Shown piece after piece: positions 17,153 to 26,358 of a DNA stretch of 64,000 nucleotides; position 1 is the first letter of the stretch, and each line of letters begins with the position of its first letter. This DNA is from G965203045 sp965203045 (GTDB taxonomy: Bacteria > Pseudomonadota > Gammaproteobacteria > PS1 > Pseudothioglobaceae). Location: positions 744,001 to 808,000 of the forward strand of contig OZ241850.1 of assembly GCA_965203045.1 (NCBI GenBank), read 5' to 3'. The position numbers and the translations under genes were made by a program. The notes below the pieces were generated by a model. It saw only the letters and a program-made list of their open reading frames with translations, was not told the origin of the DNA and did not search any database.

Positions 17153-17577
17153 TGTTTTATTTGTTTTAATATTTCCCAAGTGTCTCGTTTTAATTGGGGG
17201 TTAGCTAAAATATCTTGAGGATGTGAACATTCAAACACATTATCTTGCTTAATAGCGAGTCCCTCGCCAATAATTAGCACCACTTGGGCTTGATAGTTGG
17301 CAAGGGTATTTGTCAGATTTTTCTGAGTGCTGGCAACACAATTAAATTGCTCACCGCTTATCTGAATTGCACTTAACATTTTTGCAAGCAAGTCACCTTG
17401 CTGTCCGTCTAGACGCGCTTGATAATAGAAATTGGTTTCATCTTCAATTACTAAACAAGTAGTTTTTATCTTATCATCACTACTATAATTGCCACTCTCG
17501 GTGCTGTCTTGCTGACTAGCAAAGAACCAATCTGGTAGCTCAAATTGCTCATACACTAGCGAATCTAGTAATTTCAT
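17137..17577 (-). CDS. Possible DNA polymerase III psi subunit (HolD-like)
   Basis: 146 residues, soluble, not strongly conserved. After an N-terminal MKLLDSLVYEQFELPDWF come a strand (TCLVIEDE), GDLLAKMLSAIQI, and a C-terminal SHPQDILANPQLKRDTWEILKQI. The last block resembles the HPxxLLxxPxxKRxxWxxL ending of gammaproteobacterial HolD proteins, which have a degenerate uracil-DNA-glycosylase-like fold and link the clamp loader to HolC/SSB. It overlaps leuA by 4 nt and queH by 16 nt, so it is part of that operon. The call rests on the C-terminal pattern; it could be another UDG-fold protein. Confidence 0.45.
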   Translation of the reverse strand: MKLLDSLVYEQFELPDWFFASQQDSTESGNYSSDDKIKTTCLVIEDETNFYYQARLDGQQGDLLAKMLSAIQISGEQFNCVASTQKNLTNTLANYQAQVVLIIGEGLAIKQDNVFECSHPQDILANPQLKRDTWEILKQIKQCVKI

Positions 17578-19100
17578 AATTGCGGATGCGAGCGCTCAAT
17601 AGGTGCTGATGCTTTGTTAATAGCGTTAATATAGGCCTTAGCAGAAGCCTTTATAATATCTACATCGCTACCGCTAGCGCTAATAAGCTGCCCATCATAT
17701 TCAATACGCACATTAACAACCCCTAGTGAGTCTGTGCCAGAGGTAACATTATTGACCGAATACAAATTAAGCCCAATATTAATGTCAATAAGTTTGTTAA
17801 TTGCGGTAAAAGTAGCGTCCACCGCGCCTGAGGTAATGGCGGTGGCTTGCTTGCTAATACCATCAGTAATAATAGCAACGCTAACTTTGGACTGCTTATT
17901 ATCTACATTTACTTCTAATGAGCTTAGCGCTATTTTATTATTGCCCAGATGCTGAGTTTGTGATACTAAAACTTGTAAATCTTCATCAAAAATATGGTGT
18001 TTTTTATCGGCCAAAGATTTGAATTTAACAAACACCTCCTCAAAACGTTTCTCATCAAGCACAATATCTAGGTCTGCCAAACGCGTTTTAAGCGCATTGC
18101 GTCCAGAGTGCTTACCCAAAATTAACTGATTAGCATGCCAACCGACTTCTTCTGCCTGCATAATTTCATAGGTCTGCCTATGTTTAAGCACTCCATCTTG
18201 GTGAATGCCAGCTTCGTGGGCAAAAGCGTTAGCGCCAACAATAGCCTTATTAGGTTGAACCACAAATCCGGTAATACTAGACACTAATTTAGAAGTCGCT
18301 AAAATTTGCTTAGTATCAACATTAGTATCGCAATTAAAAATATCTTGGCGTGTTTTAACGGCCATTACAATCTCTTCTAAGGCAGCATTGCCAGCGCGCT
18401 CACCAAGTCCGTTAACAGTACATTCTACTTGCCTTGCGCCATTTTGTACCGCTGAAAGCGAGTTTGCCACCGCCAAGCCTAAATCATTATGGCAATGACT
18501 GGAGAAAACCGCTTTATCAGCGTTAGGAATACGACTAATCAACTCAGCAATATTATTGCCAAATTGGTTGGGCATGCTATAACCAACAGTGTCGGGAATA
18601 TTGATAGTTTTTGCGCCAGCATTAATAGCAGCCTCAATAATACGACACAAAAAATCCATATCCGACCTACCGGCGTCTTCAGGGGAAAATTCTACATCAG
18701 CGCACAAACTATGGGCACGCTTAACTGCTCTAACAGCTTGATTTAAAACTTCTTTTTTACTCATATTGAGTTTTTTTTGCATATGCAGGTCAGAAGTAGC
18801 AATAAAAGTGTGAATACGCGCCGAATTTGCTTTTTTTAAAGCATCCGCAGCGCGGTCAATATCTTTATCTAAGGCGCGTGCAAGCGAGCAAATAGTGCTA
18901 TCTTTTATTGTGTTTGCCACTGCAGATACCGCTTCAAAGTCACCGGGAGAAGCAATAGCAAAACCAGCTTCAATCACATCAACACGCATTTTTTCAAGCG
19001 CTTTGGCAATGCGTACTTTCTCCTCCAACGTCATTGAGGCTCCTGGGCTTTGCTCTCCATCTCTTAAAGTAGTATCAAAAATAATAAGTTTATCTGTCAT
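17574..19100 (-). CDS. leuA: 2-isopropylmalate synthase
   Basis: First committed step of leucine synthesis (acetyl-CoA plus 2-oxoisovalerate). The N-terminal TIM barrel begins IIFDTTLRDGEQSPGASM, with metal-binding HCHNDLGLAVANS and the catalytic region GLGERAGNA and HQDGVLKH. The C-terminal ~120 residues form the regulatory LeuA dimer domain (VDATFTAINKLI), so leucine feedback is likely. 508 residues is normal. pssA lies directly upstream with a 4-nt overlap; an ilvC-pssA-leuA order is common in Proteobacteria, though ilvC is not here. Confidence 0.97.
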   Translation of the reverse strand: MTDKLIIFDTTLRDGEQSPGASMTLEEKVRIAKALEKMRVDVIEAGFAIASPGDFEAVSAVANTIKDSTICSLARALDKDIDRAADALKKANSARIHTFIATSDLHMQKKLNMSKKEVLNQAVRAVKRAHSLCADVEFSPEDAGRSDMDFLCRIIEAAINAGAKTINIPDTVGYSMPNQFGNNIAELISRIPNADKAVFSSHCHNDLGLAVANSLSAVQNGARQVECTVNGLGERAGNAALEEIVMAVKTRQDIFNCDTNVDTKQILATSKLVSSITGFVVQPNKAIVGANAFAHEAGIHQDGVLKHRQTYEIMQAEEVGWHANQLILGKHSGRNALKTRLADLDIVLDEKRFEEVFVKFKSLADKKHHIFDEDLQVLVSQTQHLGNNKIALSSLEVNVDNKQSKVSVAIITDGISKQATAITSGAVDATFTAINKLIDINIGLNLYSVNNVTSGTDSLGVVNVRIEYDGQLISASGSDVDIIKASAKAYINAINKASAPIERSHPQL

Positions 19101-19840
19101 TTTTTATATTTATGTTTTTGTTTGCGTTTCTTTCTAAGCGCCAGTGTTGTTAATAGCAACCCAGATAAAGTATAAATAGCAACCATGCTAAATAATACCA
19201 CAGCTGGCTGCAAAGAAATTAGAGTAATCACTAACAAAGCTAACAAAATTATTTTGAATGAAGAGCGATTTTTAAGGTCAACCATTTTAAAACTTTGATA
19301 ACGCACATTACTAACCATCAATAAACTACTCATCACCAACACAAATAAAGCAATATAACTCAGTGGATAGCCAATAGGAATTTGATATAAACTAACAAAC
19401 CAAACCAAACCCGCATTAAGGGCAGCAGCAGCCGGTGAGGGCAACCCTTGGAAGTGACTTTTATCCTCAATACCGATCTGGGCATTAAACCGCGCCAAAC
19501 GTAAAGTAGCTGAAGCGATGTATAAAAAGGCAGCTAACCAACCGATATTGCCAAGATCAGATAGCGACCAAGACCACACCAGAAGCGCTGGGGCGATACC
19601 AAATGAGAGCATATCAGACATAGAATCGTATTGCGCGCCAAAATCGCTCTCTGCATCAATGAGTCTAGCAATACGTCCATCCAAGCCATCAAAAATCATA
19701 GCGATAAAAATCATCATCGCTCCTTGTTGATAATAACCATTAATAGCAAGCACAATGGCATAAAAACCAAGTAGTAGCCCAATAGTTGTTAGTAGATTAG
19801 GTAGCAAATAAATACCACGTTTACGTTTGTATTTAATCAT
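19097..19840 (-). CDS. pssA: CDP-diacylglycerol-serine O-phosphatidyltransferase
   Basis: Membrane enzyme making phosphatidylserine, precursor of phosphatidylethanolamine. The CDP-alcohol phosphotransferase motif is complete: DGLDGRIARLIDAESDFGAQYDSMSD. About seven hydrophobic segments and a Lys-rich tail (RKKRKQKHKYKK). The N-terminus GIYLLPNLLTTIGLLLGFYAI is typical. It overlaps leuA by 4 nt, and the pyrophosphohydrolase gene ends directly before it. Confidence 0.93.
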   Translation of the reverse strand: MIKYKRKRGIYLLPNLLTTIGLLLGFYAIVLAINGYYQQGAMMIFIAMIFDGLDGRIARLIDAESDFGAQYDSMSDMLSFGIAPALLVWSWSLSDLGNIGWLAAFLYIASATLRLARFNAQIGIEDKSHFQGLPSPAAAALNAGLVWFVSLYQIPIGYPLSYIALFVLVMSSLLMVSNVRYQSFKMVDLKNRSSFKIILLALLVITLISLQPAVVLFSMVAIYTLSGLLLTTLALRKKRKQKHKYKK

Positions 19841-20176
19841 TTATGAAGTGTCTTTAAACTCTGATACTCTAACTTTATTATTAATCATTTTTGCTTTTCT
19901 TTGCGCAACCTTTTCCATCTTGTGCCAAAACGCCTTATTTAGATCAAAATCAGCACTAATAGCGGTCCCAATAAGCAGAATTAGCAAATCCGCCGCCTCT
20001 TCTGCCAAATCTTCTTTGGGCTTGCCTTTGGTAATACAAGCCGACATTTCCCCTAATTCCTCCGCCATTAATGCTACTCTATAAATTAAATCCTCTCCAC
20101 CTCTATTTTTAAAATCATGCTTATCGTGAAAAGATTGCACCATTTTTAGCATTTGTTTATAAGAGTCTTGTTTCAT
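19841..20176 (-). CDS. MazG-like nucleotide pyrophosphohydrolase
   Basis: About 111 residues of the all-alpha NTP pyrophosphohydrolase (MazG-like) superfamily. The metal-binding helices are AEELGEMSACITKGKP and EEAADLLILLIGTA, the EExxE...ExxD pattern of the family. I chose ATG 20176 (MKQDSYKQML); the longer frame would run into tRNA-Leu. It probably cleaves non-canonical or damaged NTPs. It follows tRNA-Leu by 25 nt on the same strand and may share its transcript. Confidence 0.75.
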   Translation of the reverse strand: MKQDSYKQMLKMVQSFHDKHDFKNRGGEDLIYRVALMAEELGEMSACITKGKPKEDLAEEAADLLILLIGTAISADFDLNKAFWHKMEKVAQRKAKMINNKVRVSEFKDTS

Positions 20177-20201
20177 TTTATTTTTAGCATGATTAATTTT
20201 C

Positions 20202-20286
20202 TGGTGCCGAAGGTCGGAGTCGAACCGACACAGCATTCGCTACAGCCCCCTCAAGACTGCGTGTCTACCAATTCCACCACTTCGGC
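20202..20286 (-). tRNA. tRNA-Leu (anticodon GAG)
   Basis: 85-nt class II tRNA on the minus strand including an encoded CCA. The acceptor stem GCCGAAG pairs with CTTCGGC, the D arm is GGTGGAATTGGTAGACAC, the anticodon stem CAGTC/GGCTG encloses the loop TTGAGGG with anticodon GAG, and the T arm is GTCGG TTCGACT CCGAC. It closely resembles E. coli leuU. It sits between secG and the MazG-like gene, all on the same strand. Confidence 0.97.
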
Positions 20287-20293
20287 AAATTTT

Positions 20294-20626
20294 CTACTGG
20301 GGCACATCCTCTGGAGTGTTTGCCACCTCTGTCGGAGCTTCTGGCGGCAAGTCAGTAACACCCTGACTTACCACGCCTTGTTGCACAGGCGCTATATCAT
20401 TGGTAGCTAAATAGGTTAATGCTAAACTGGTTGCAAAAAATCCAGCCGCTAAACTAGCGCTCAGTTTGTACAAAAATGAGTTAGCGCCACGAGCTCCAAA
20501 TACTGAACCGGCACTACCACTACCAAATGCAGCACCAGCGTCTGCGCCTTTGCCGTGCTGAAGTAAAATGAGTGTAACCAACGTAATTGCTATTAAAATA
20601 TGAATGGTTAATACTAGCGTAAACAT
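20294..20626 (-). CDS. secG: Preprotein translocase subunit SecG
   Basis: 110 residues, two transmembrane helices (MFTLVLTIHILIAITLVTLILLQ and a second near residues 51-70), with the conserved QHGKGADAGAAFGSGSAGSVFGARG loop between them. SecG associates with SecYE in the inner membrane. It lies 2 nt after tpiA and just before tRNA-Leu, the common tpiA-secG-tRNA-Leu arrangement of Proteobacteria. The C-terminus is a Pro/Glu-rich tail. Confidence 0.95.
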   Translation of the reverse strand: MFTLVLTIHILIAITLVTLILLQHGKGADAGAAFGSGSAGSVFGARGANSFLYKLSASLAAGFFATSLALTYLATNDIAPVQQGVVSQGVTDLPPEAPTEVANTPEDVPQ

Positions 20627-20628
20627 AT

Positions 20629-21393
20629 CTATCCTTGAACAATTTTTAAAAAATCGTCCGCTTTTAAAGAGGCGCCACCGACCAAGCCGCCGTCAATGTC
20701 TTCACAAGCAAACAAACTAGTAGCATTTTTGCTATTAACACTACCACCGTATAAAATGGAAACTTCAGCCGCGATAGTATTATCGTTTTGGGCTAATAAA
20801 TTGCGTATAAAAAGATGGACTTGTTGAGCTTGGTCTGGAGTTGCGGTTTTGCCAGTGCCAATTGCCCAAATAGGTTCATAAGCAATAATCATACTCACAA
20901 AAGCCCCAATGCCTAAAGCGTCAATAACAAGTTGGATTTGCTGGCTGATAACCGCTTGCGTTTGCCCTTGCTCTCTTTGGTCTAAACTTTCACCGACACA
21001 AAAAATAGGCACAATGCCAGCATTTTGTGCCGCCTTGATTTTAGCAATAATTGCTATATCATCATCTCCATAGTTCGCCCTTCTTTCTGAGTGACCAACC
21101 AATGCGTATTCTGTGTCAAACTCACCGACCATAGAAGTATTAATCTCGCCAGTATGAGCGCCAAAATCGTGTTGATTGATATTTTGGGCTCCAAGCCTAA
21201 TTGGACTATCTGCCAATAATGACTGCGCTAAAGGCAAATATATATTAGGCGGACAAATAATAACCTTATCAGCCACCTTGCCACCTATCTTTTTAATGCC
21301 TACTATTAAGTCATTAATCAAACCAGTTGTTTGGGAAATGGAACCATTCATTTTCCAATTGCCAGCCACTACAAATTGACGCATAAAATTCAT
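20629..21393 (-). CDS. tpiA: Triosephosphate isomerase
   Basis: Glycolytic/Calvin-cycle TIM barrel interconverting dihydroxyacetone phosphate and glyceraldehyde 3-phosphate. Catalytic residues are seen in VVAGNWKMNG (Lys), VGHSERR (His) and IAYEPIWAIGTG (Glu), plus the phosphate-binding LYGGSVNS. 254 residues as given; the start could also be the ATG three codons in (21384, MRQFVVAGNWK). Divergent from dnaA with a 75-nt gap. Confidence 0.96.
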   Translation of the reverse strand: MNFMRQFVVAGNWKMNGSISQTTGLINDLIVGIKKIGGKVADKVIICPPNIYLPLAQSLLADSPIRLGAQNINQHDFGAHTGEINTSMVGEFDTEYALVGHSERRANYGDDDIAIIAKIKAAQNAGIVPIFCVGESLDQREQGQTQAVISQQIQLVIDALGIGAFVSMIIAYEPIWAIGTGKTATPDQAQQVHLFIRNLLAQNDNTIAAEVSILYGGSVNSKNATSLFACEDIDGGLVGGASLKADDFLKIVQG

Positions 21394-21438
21394 AAATAAA
21401 AAGTGCTAATTTTACTAACTTTTAGAGTAAAAAAAGGA

Positions 21439-21444
21439 TAAAAT
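21439..21444 (+). promoter_or_regulatory. Candidate -10 box for dnaA
   Basis: TAAAAT, 24 nt upstream of the dnaA ATG in the short gap to tpiA. No clear -35 and no DnaA box in this gap, so no sign of the DnaA autoregulation seen in many bacteria. Confidence 0.3.
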
Positions 21445-21468
21445 TTACCCCTTAACTTATTTTTAACT

Positions 21469-22764
21469 ATGTCGGAAACCTGGAATCATTGTTTAAAAAA
21501 CCTAAAACATATCAGCTCGGTCGAAGAGTATACCAAGTGGATACAGCCGATTAGGGCAAAGGAAAGCACGACCTTGCTTAAGCTAACGGTGCCAGACAGA
21601 CAAACCCTCACTTGGATTAATCAAAACCTTAAATATACCATAAACGGCTTAATTGCCCAAAAGTCTGCGCAACTAAGCTTAAGAATAGAACCGCGTAGCG
21701 CTCCTAAACCAAACTTATCCAACCTAACCAATAAACTAAGCGGACCATTAATTGCAGAATATACTTTTGAAAACCTAGTAGTTGGCGACAGCAACCAAAT
21801 AGCACACCACGCTGGTTTAGAAATAGCTAATAACCCCAGAAGCTCAAGCTATTTTCCTTTTATTATTTACGGTGATTGTGGTATTGGCAAAAGTCACCTA
21901 TTACACGCAATTGGTCACCTAGCCAAACAAAAAGACTCACAATTAAACATTATGTTTATCCCTTTGATAGAGTTTGTAAAAAATATCACAAATGGCATAC
22001 GCCACCGCCAAATTGAGACTATTAAAAAATGCTATCAAGCCGCAGATTTATTACTAGTTGACGATATTCACCACATCGCTGATAAAGAAAAGTCGCAAGA
22101 AGAGTTTTTTCATATCTTTAACTACTTATTTCAAAATAAAAAACAAATAGTGCTTACCTGCGACCAAGTGCCTCGCAGTCTTAGAAAAATCGAGTCTCGT
22201 CTAATTTCAAGGTTTAACCAAGGGCTTATTTTGGAAATCAAAAAACCTGCCCTAGAAATGCGCGCTGCTATTTTAAGCAAAAAAGCCGAGGCAATCAAAA
22301 TTAATTTATCCGCAGACGACGCACTTTTTATAGCAAGTAAATTCACCAACAATGTGCGTGAGCTTGAAGGTGCGTTAAACCGCTTGAAATTAATTAAAAA
22401 TTTCACCAATAATAGCAAACTAAATATTGACCAGATTAAAGAAGCGCTCAAAGATTTAATTGATAGTCAACAAAAAATTATTGGCATTAGCGATATCCAA
22501 AAAACCGTTTGTCGCTATTACGGTATCAACACTAATAACCTGCTATCAAAAAATAGAAATAAAAACTTGGTATATCCCAGACAAATGGCAATGCACTTAG
22601 CAAAAAGGCTAACTGGGCTAAGTCTGGCAGAAATTGGACAATCTTTTAAAAAGGACCATACCACAGTTATCCACGCTGATAAAAAAATTAACCTCCTACT
22701 AAAAAACAATAAAAGCGCCCAAGAAGACTATAAAAACCTAACTATTAAAATAAATGACATATAA
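21469..22764 (+). CDS. dnaA: Chromosomal replication initiator DnaA
   Basis: 431 residues, at the short end for DnaA because the linker (domain II) is brief. Domain I covers roughly residues 1-75. The AAA+ domain has Walker A GDCGIGKS (135-142), Walker B LLVDDIHH near 195 and sensor/arginine region SRLISRFNQGL. The C-terminal DNA-binding domain ends with GLSLAEIGQSFKKDHTTVIHADKKI, the signature that reads DnaA boxes. dnaN follows after a 194-nt AT-rich gap with a perfect DnaA box. Confidence 0.97.
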   Translation: MSETWNHCLKNLKHISSVEEYTKWIQPIRAKESTTLLKLTVPDRQTLTWINQNLKYTINGLIAQKSAQLSLRIEPRSAPKPNLSNLTNKLSGPLIAEYTFENLVVGDSNQIAHHAGLEIANNPRSSSYFPFIIYGDCGIGKSHLLHAIGHLAKQKDSQLNIMFIPLIEFVKNITNGIRHRQIETIKKCYQAADLLLVDDIHHIADKEKSQEEFFHIFNYLFQNKKQIVLTCDQVPRSLRKIESRLISRFNQGLILEIKKPALEMRAAILSKKAEAIKINLSADDALFIASKFTNNVRELEGALNRLKLIKNFTNNSKLNIDQIKEALKDLIDSQQKIIGISDIQKTVCRYYGINTNNLLSKNRNKNLVYPRQMAMHLAKRLTGLSLAEIGQSFKKDHTTVIHADKKINLLLKNNKSAQEDYKNLTIKINDI

Positions 22765-22958
22765 AGATATCTACAAGTCTTAATAAAAACAATTATTTTA
22801 GTAGTGCATAAAACAACCAAAAACATTAAAATGTATAAAACTATCCCAGTAATTAAAAAAACATTAACACCAAACTAATAATGTAAATCATTATAATAAT
22901 GTCAAAAAATTAACTTATCCACAAAAATACACTTAACAATAACAATAAAATAATTACC
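22765..22958. other. Candidate replication origin (oriC) between dnaA and dnaN
   Basis: 194 AT-rich bases. A perfect DnaA box TTATCCACA lies at 22915-22923, and a near match, TTATGCACT on the minus strand, at 22803-22811. The 150 bases before the perfect box are almost free of G/C runs and could unwind. Most genes just left of dnaA read leftward and most to the right read rightward, as expected around an origin. One perfect box is few for a full oriC, so this is a candidate only. Confidence 0.45.
22892..22897 (+). promoter_or_regulatory. Candidate -10 box for dnaN
   Basis: TATAAT, 61 nt upstream of the dnaN ATG and just upstream of the perfect DnaA box at 22915, so DnaA bound there could influence dnaN transcription. 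No strong -35. Confidence 0.3.
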
Positions 22959-24068
22959 ATGACAGAAATCCAATTGTTAACAAAAGAACTGTTACCAGCA
23001 TTACAAGATGTTGTCGGGGTAGTTGAAAGAAAACACAATATCCCTATCTTATCTCACGTTTTAATCCAACTAAACAAACAAATACTGACATTAACAACCA
23101 CAAACTCTGAAATTCAAATTCAAGTAAATACACCAGTAAGGATTAAAGAAAGTCTTAGCTTTACTTTATATGCTAAAAGTCTAATTGATATTATCAAAAA
23201 TTTAGACGAAGATACAGCCATTAATTTTAAAATAGCTAACACGAAAATCAATATTAACATAAACAACAATAAATTCCAATTAAATTCCTTTAACCATCAA
23301 GACTTTCCATTACTTAACCAACAAAGTGAGGTTAAATCTGTCCAAATAGACGCTTTAGCGCTGAAAAACTTGCTAGAAAAAGTCAGCTTTACAATTGCTA
23401 ATCAAGACATTAGAGCCTACTTAAACGGCTTATACATTGAAGCGCTTAGCAAAGAGCTAACTCTGGTATCTACTGATGGTTATCGCCTATCGATTGGCAC
23501 TATCGCACAACACAATAATGAAATAGAAAAAGAAACCGCCATTATTCCTAAAAAAACAGTTTTAGAAATTAGTAAATTTTTACAAAAAGTAACCAAAAAA
23601 GAACAAATAGAAATACAGCTAAACAAAAATTATCTACAAATTCAATTTCAAAATAAACTACTAATTAGCCAGCTAATAAATAGTAAATATCCAAACTACC
23701 GACAAGTAATTCCTCAAAAATCAAAAAAGATAATCAAAATCAATCGCTTGGACTTTTTACAAGCGCTAAGAAATATCAATCCATTAGTAGAGGAAACCAG
23801 CAAAACTATCCAAATAAAACTAGAAAATTCAAATTTTGACATATCTATTAAATCCGAACGTGGCAACGCTAATTCAAATTTAAAGGTTAAAACACAAATA
23901 ATTGATTTAACTGTGAATTTTAATATAAATTACTTAATTAGCGCTTTAGAAAAGCTAGAAACAGAGCAAATTGATATGCAATTACCAGACGAAAATAACG
24001 AAAGTTATCTATTTACCAATCAAGGGAAAAGTAACTATCAATTCATTATTATGCCAATTAAAATTTAG
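22959..24068 (+). CDS. dnaN: DNA polymerase III beta sliding clamp
   Basis: 369 residues, standard for the three-domain clamp. Typical features are VVERKHNIPILSHVLIQL in domain 1, TDGYRLSIG in domain 2 and the C-terminal YQFIIMPIKI, the strand and tail that form the partner-binding pocket (family ending MPMRL). It follows dnaA. Its last 11 nt overlap the convergent waaA. Confidence 0.96.
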   Translation: MTEIQLLTKELLPALQDVVGVVERKHNIPILSHVLIQLNKQILTLTTTNSEIQIQVNTPVRIKESLSFTLYAKSLIDIIKNLDEDTAINFKIANTKINININNNKFQLNSFNHQDFPLLNQQSEVKSVQIDALALKNLLEKVSFTIANQDIRAYLNGLYIEALSKELTLVSTDGYRLSIGTIAQHNNEIEKETAIIPKKTVLEISKFLQKVTKKEQIEIQLNKNYLQIQFQNKLLISQLINSKYPNYRQVIPQKSKKIIKINRLDFLQALRNINPLVEETSKTIQIKLENSNFDISIKSERGNANSNLKVKTQIIDLTVNFNINYLISALEKLETEQIDMQLPDENNESYLFTNQGKSNYQFIIMPIKI

Positions 24069-25323
24069 TCCCATACAAAACAATCAAATCATATAACTTA
24101 TCAACAGCCCCACGATTAGCGCTAAAATAACTATAAGCCGCTTTGCCCAGAGCAGATGCCTTTGCTTTATCATTATAAAGTTGTTGTGTTTTTTGCATTA
24201 AATCATCAGCATTATCTACCTGAAGAGCAGCATTTTGTTGCAACAATTGTAAACAGACTTCAGAAAAATTATAAACCGATTTACCAAACAAAATAGCTTT
24301 AGCAAAACCAGCTGCTTCCAAGACATTATGTCCCCCTTTATCTACCAAGCTTCCGCCAACAAAACAAATAGTTGACAAAGCATAAAAACCAAGCAGCTCC
24401 CCCAGAGTATCAACTAATAAAACCTCCGTTTTTTTCATCACTTTTTTACTATCACTGCGTAATTGATAGCTAAACTTATATGTTTTTAATAATTTGATGA
24501 CCTCAGCACTACGTTCTGGATGCCTAGGGGCAATAACTAACAAACTATCAGCAAAGGGTCTATTATATTTAGTATAAGCTGATAGAATTTGTGCTTCTTC
24601 GTTGTTGTGAGTGCTAGCAAATAAAATAGTTAGACGATTATTGATAAGGGTTTTAATATCATTATACTCATTAGTATTTAGGTTTAGATTTAGATCAAAT
24701 TTCATATTTGCCAACAAAGAAAGACCTTCTTTATTTCCTCTAAGTTCAGCAAAATAATCATAACTTTGCTGATTTTGGGCAACAATATGAGTAATTTGAC
24801 TAACAATATTAGTCGTAAAACTTTTAAATCGTTTGTATCTTTTAAATGATTTAACCGACAATCTTGCGTTAATAAGCATGCTGGGAATGTTATTTTTTTT
24901 AAGCAATAACAATAAATTTGGCCAAATTTCAGTCTCAACAATTATGCAAATTTTCGGTTTTAGCTTATAAATTATTTTCCTATAAAACACAGTAATATCA
25001 AACGGCAAATAAACGTGTAAAACCTGAGGATAATGCTTGACTACTTGTGCTGAACCACTGGGGGTAGTGCTAGTAATTAGTAATTGATAAGCCCCGTTCG
25101 CTAATATTTTATCAATAATAGGTTTAGCTGCTAAAAACTCACCAACTGAAACACAATGTAGCCAAATAAGTGATTCATCATTTAGTTTTTGAACACTAAT
25201 AAACCCTAATCTTTCCAACAATCTTTTACGATAATCAGCTGCATTAACGCTTTTTAGTAGTAGTCTAATTATCAATAACGGCAATAATATTAGCCATAAT
25301 AGACGGTATAAAAATATAAACAC
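24058..25323 (-). CDS. waaA: 3-deoxy-D-manno-octulosonic acid (Kdo) transferase
   Basis: Inner-membrane-bound GT-B glycosyltransferase adding Kdo to lipid IV-A in LPS synthesis. An N-terminal membrane anchor (FIFLYRLLWLILLPLLIIRLLL) is followed by the family block LIWLHCVSVGEFLAAKPII (with the catalytic Glu), TSTTPSGSAQV, and the C-terminal APRHPERSAEV and GGSLVDKGGHNVLEAAGFAKAILFG. 421 residues is normal. This shows an LPS-bearing Gram-negative. Convergent overlap of 11 nt with dnaN; divergent from obgE. Confidence 0.95.
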   Translation of the reverse strand: MFIFLYRLLWLILLPLLIIRLLLKSVNAADYRKRLLERLGFISVQKLNDESLIWLHCVSVGEFLAAKPIIDKILANGAYQLLITSTTPSGSAQVVKHYPQVLHVYLPFDITVFYRKIIYKLKPKICIIVETEIWPNLLLLLKKNNIPSMLINARLSVKSFKRYKRFKSFTTNIVSQITHIVAQNQQSYDYFAELRGNKEGLSLLANMKFDLNLNLNTNEYNDIKTLINNRLTILFASTHNNEEAQILSAYTKYNRPFADSLLVIAPRHPERSAEVIKLLKTYKFSYQLRSDSKKVMKKTEVLLVDTLGELLGFYALSTICFVGGSLVDKGGHNVLEAAGFAKAILFGKSVYNFSEVCLQLLQQNAALQVDNADDLMQKTQQLYNDKAKASALGKAAYSYFSANRGAVDKLYDLIVLYGTKF

Positions 25324-25362
25324 AGTAAAATTAGTAAATTGACTAATTTTAAAGGAATGTAG

Positions 25363-26358
25363 GTGAAGTTTGTCGACTGTGCAAATATTGAAGTAATAGC
25401 TGGCAATGGCGGTGATGGTTGTGTGAGTTTTAGGCGAGAAAAATATATTCCTTCGGGAGGCCCCGATGGTGGCGATGGTGGCGATGGTGGTAGCATAATA
25501 GCAACTGGTGATAATAATCTAAACACCCTTAGCGGGTTTAGAGCGCAAACTGTTTTCAAAGCAAAGCATGGACAAAGTGGCAGCGGGCAAAATAAACGTG
25601 GCAAATCAGCAGTTGATTTGTTTATTAAAATGCCATTGGGTACGCAAATTTATAATCTTACAACCGACGAACTCATAGGAGAGCTTTTAGAGGATAGGCA
25701 ACAAATCATAGTAGCAAAAGGTGGTTTTCATGGTTTAGGCAATACTAGGTTTAAATCTTCTGTCAATCGTGCCCCCAGACAACACACCAAAGGTAGCACT
25801 GGACAAAGTCGTCAACTAAAACTAGAATTAAAAGTTATGGCTGATGTTGGTCTATTGGGGCTACCTAATGCCGGCAAATCCAGTTTTATCCGCGCTGTAT
25901 CTCATGCTAAACCCAAAGTAGCAGACTACCCTTTTACTACATTATATCCTAACCTAGGTGTAGTTAATATGGGCGGTGACGGTTTTATAGTCGCTGATAT
26001 TCCCGGCATTATCAAAGGCGCTGCTAGTGGTGCTGGATTGGGCTTTGAATTTTTACGTCATTTGATGCGGACAAAAATACTATTACACATAGTCGATATT
26101 CTACCTGCTGATAATTCTAGCCCTGCTGATAATTACCATCTAGTTTTAAATGAACTAAAAAATTATAATAAACAATTGGCAAACAAACCCCAAATTTTGG
26201 TAATTAACAAAATTGATTTAATTGCCAAACAACAATCTCAAATAATTACTAACTTTTTAAACACAATCAATTACCAAGAAAAATACTTCATAATCTCTAC
26301 AATCAATAAAACTAATATCAATACTCTATTAAAATACCTACAACAAATAATATTATGA
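25363..26358 (+). CDS. obgE: GTPase ObgE/CgtA
   Basis: 331-residue Obg GTPase acting in 50S ribosome assembly and stress control. The Gly-rich OBG fold comes first (IEVIAGNGGDGCVSFRREKYIP...GGPDGGDGGDGG), then the G domain: G1 GLPNAGKSS, G3 DIPG, G4 NKID. The start is GTG at 25363, supported by AAAGGA six bases upstream and the KFVDCANIEV N-terminus. It has little beyond the G domain, lacking the longer acidic tail of E. coli ObgE. proB overlaps its end by 4 nt. Confidence 0.95.
   Translation: MKFVDCANIEVIAGNGGDGCVSFRREKYIPSGGPDGGDGGDGGSIIATGDNNLNTLSGFRAQTVFKAKHGQSGSGQNKRGKSAVDLFIKMPLGTQIYNLTTDELIGELLEDRQQIIVAKGGFHGLGNTRFKSSVNRAPRQHTKGSTGQSRQLKLELKVMADVGLLGLPNAGKSSFIRAVSHAKPKVADYPFTTLYPNLGVVNMGGDGFIVADIPGIIKGAASGAGLGFEFLRHLMRTKILLHIVDILPADNSSPADNYHLVLNELKNYNKQLANKPQILVINKIDLIAKQQSQIITNFLNTINYQEKYFIISTINKTNINTLLKYLQQIIL

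Noticed and set aside
22803..22811. Second full DnaA box in the dnaA-dnaN gap
   Set aside because: It differs from the consensus at two positions (TTATGCACT), so it is reported only as a near match.
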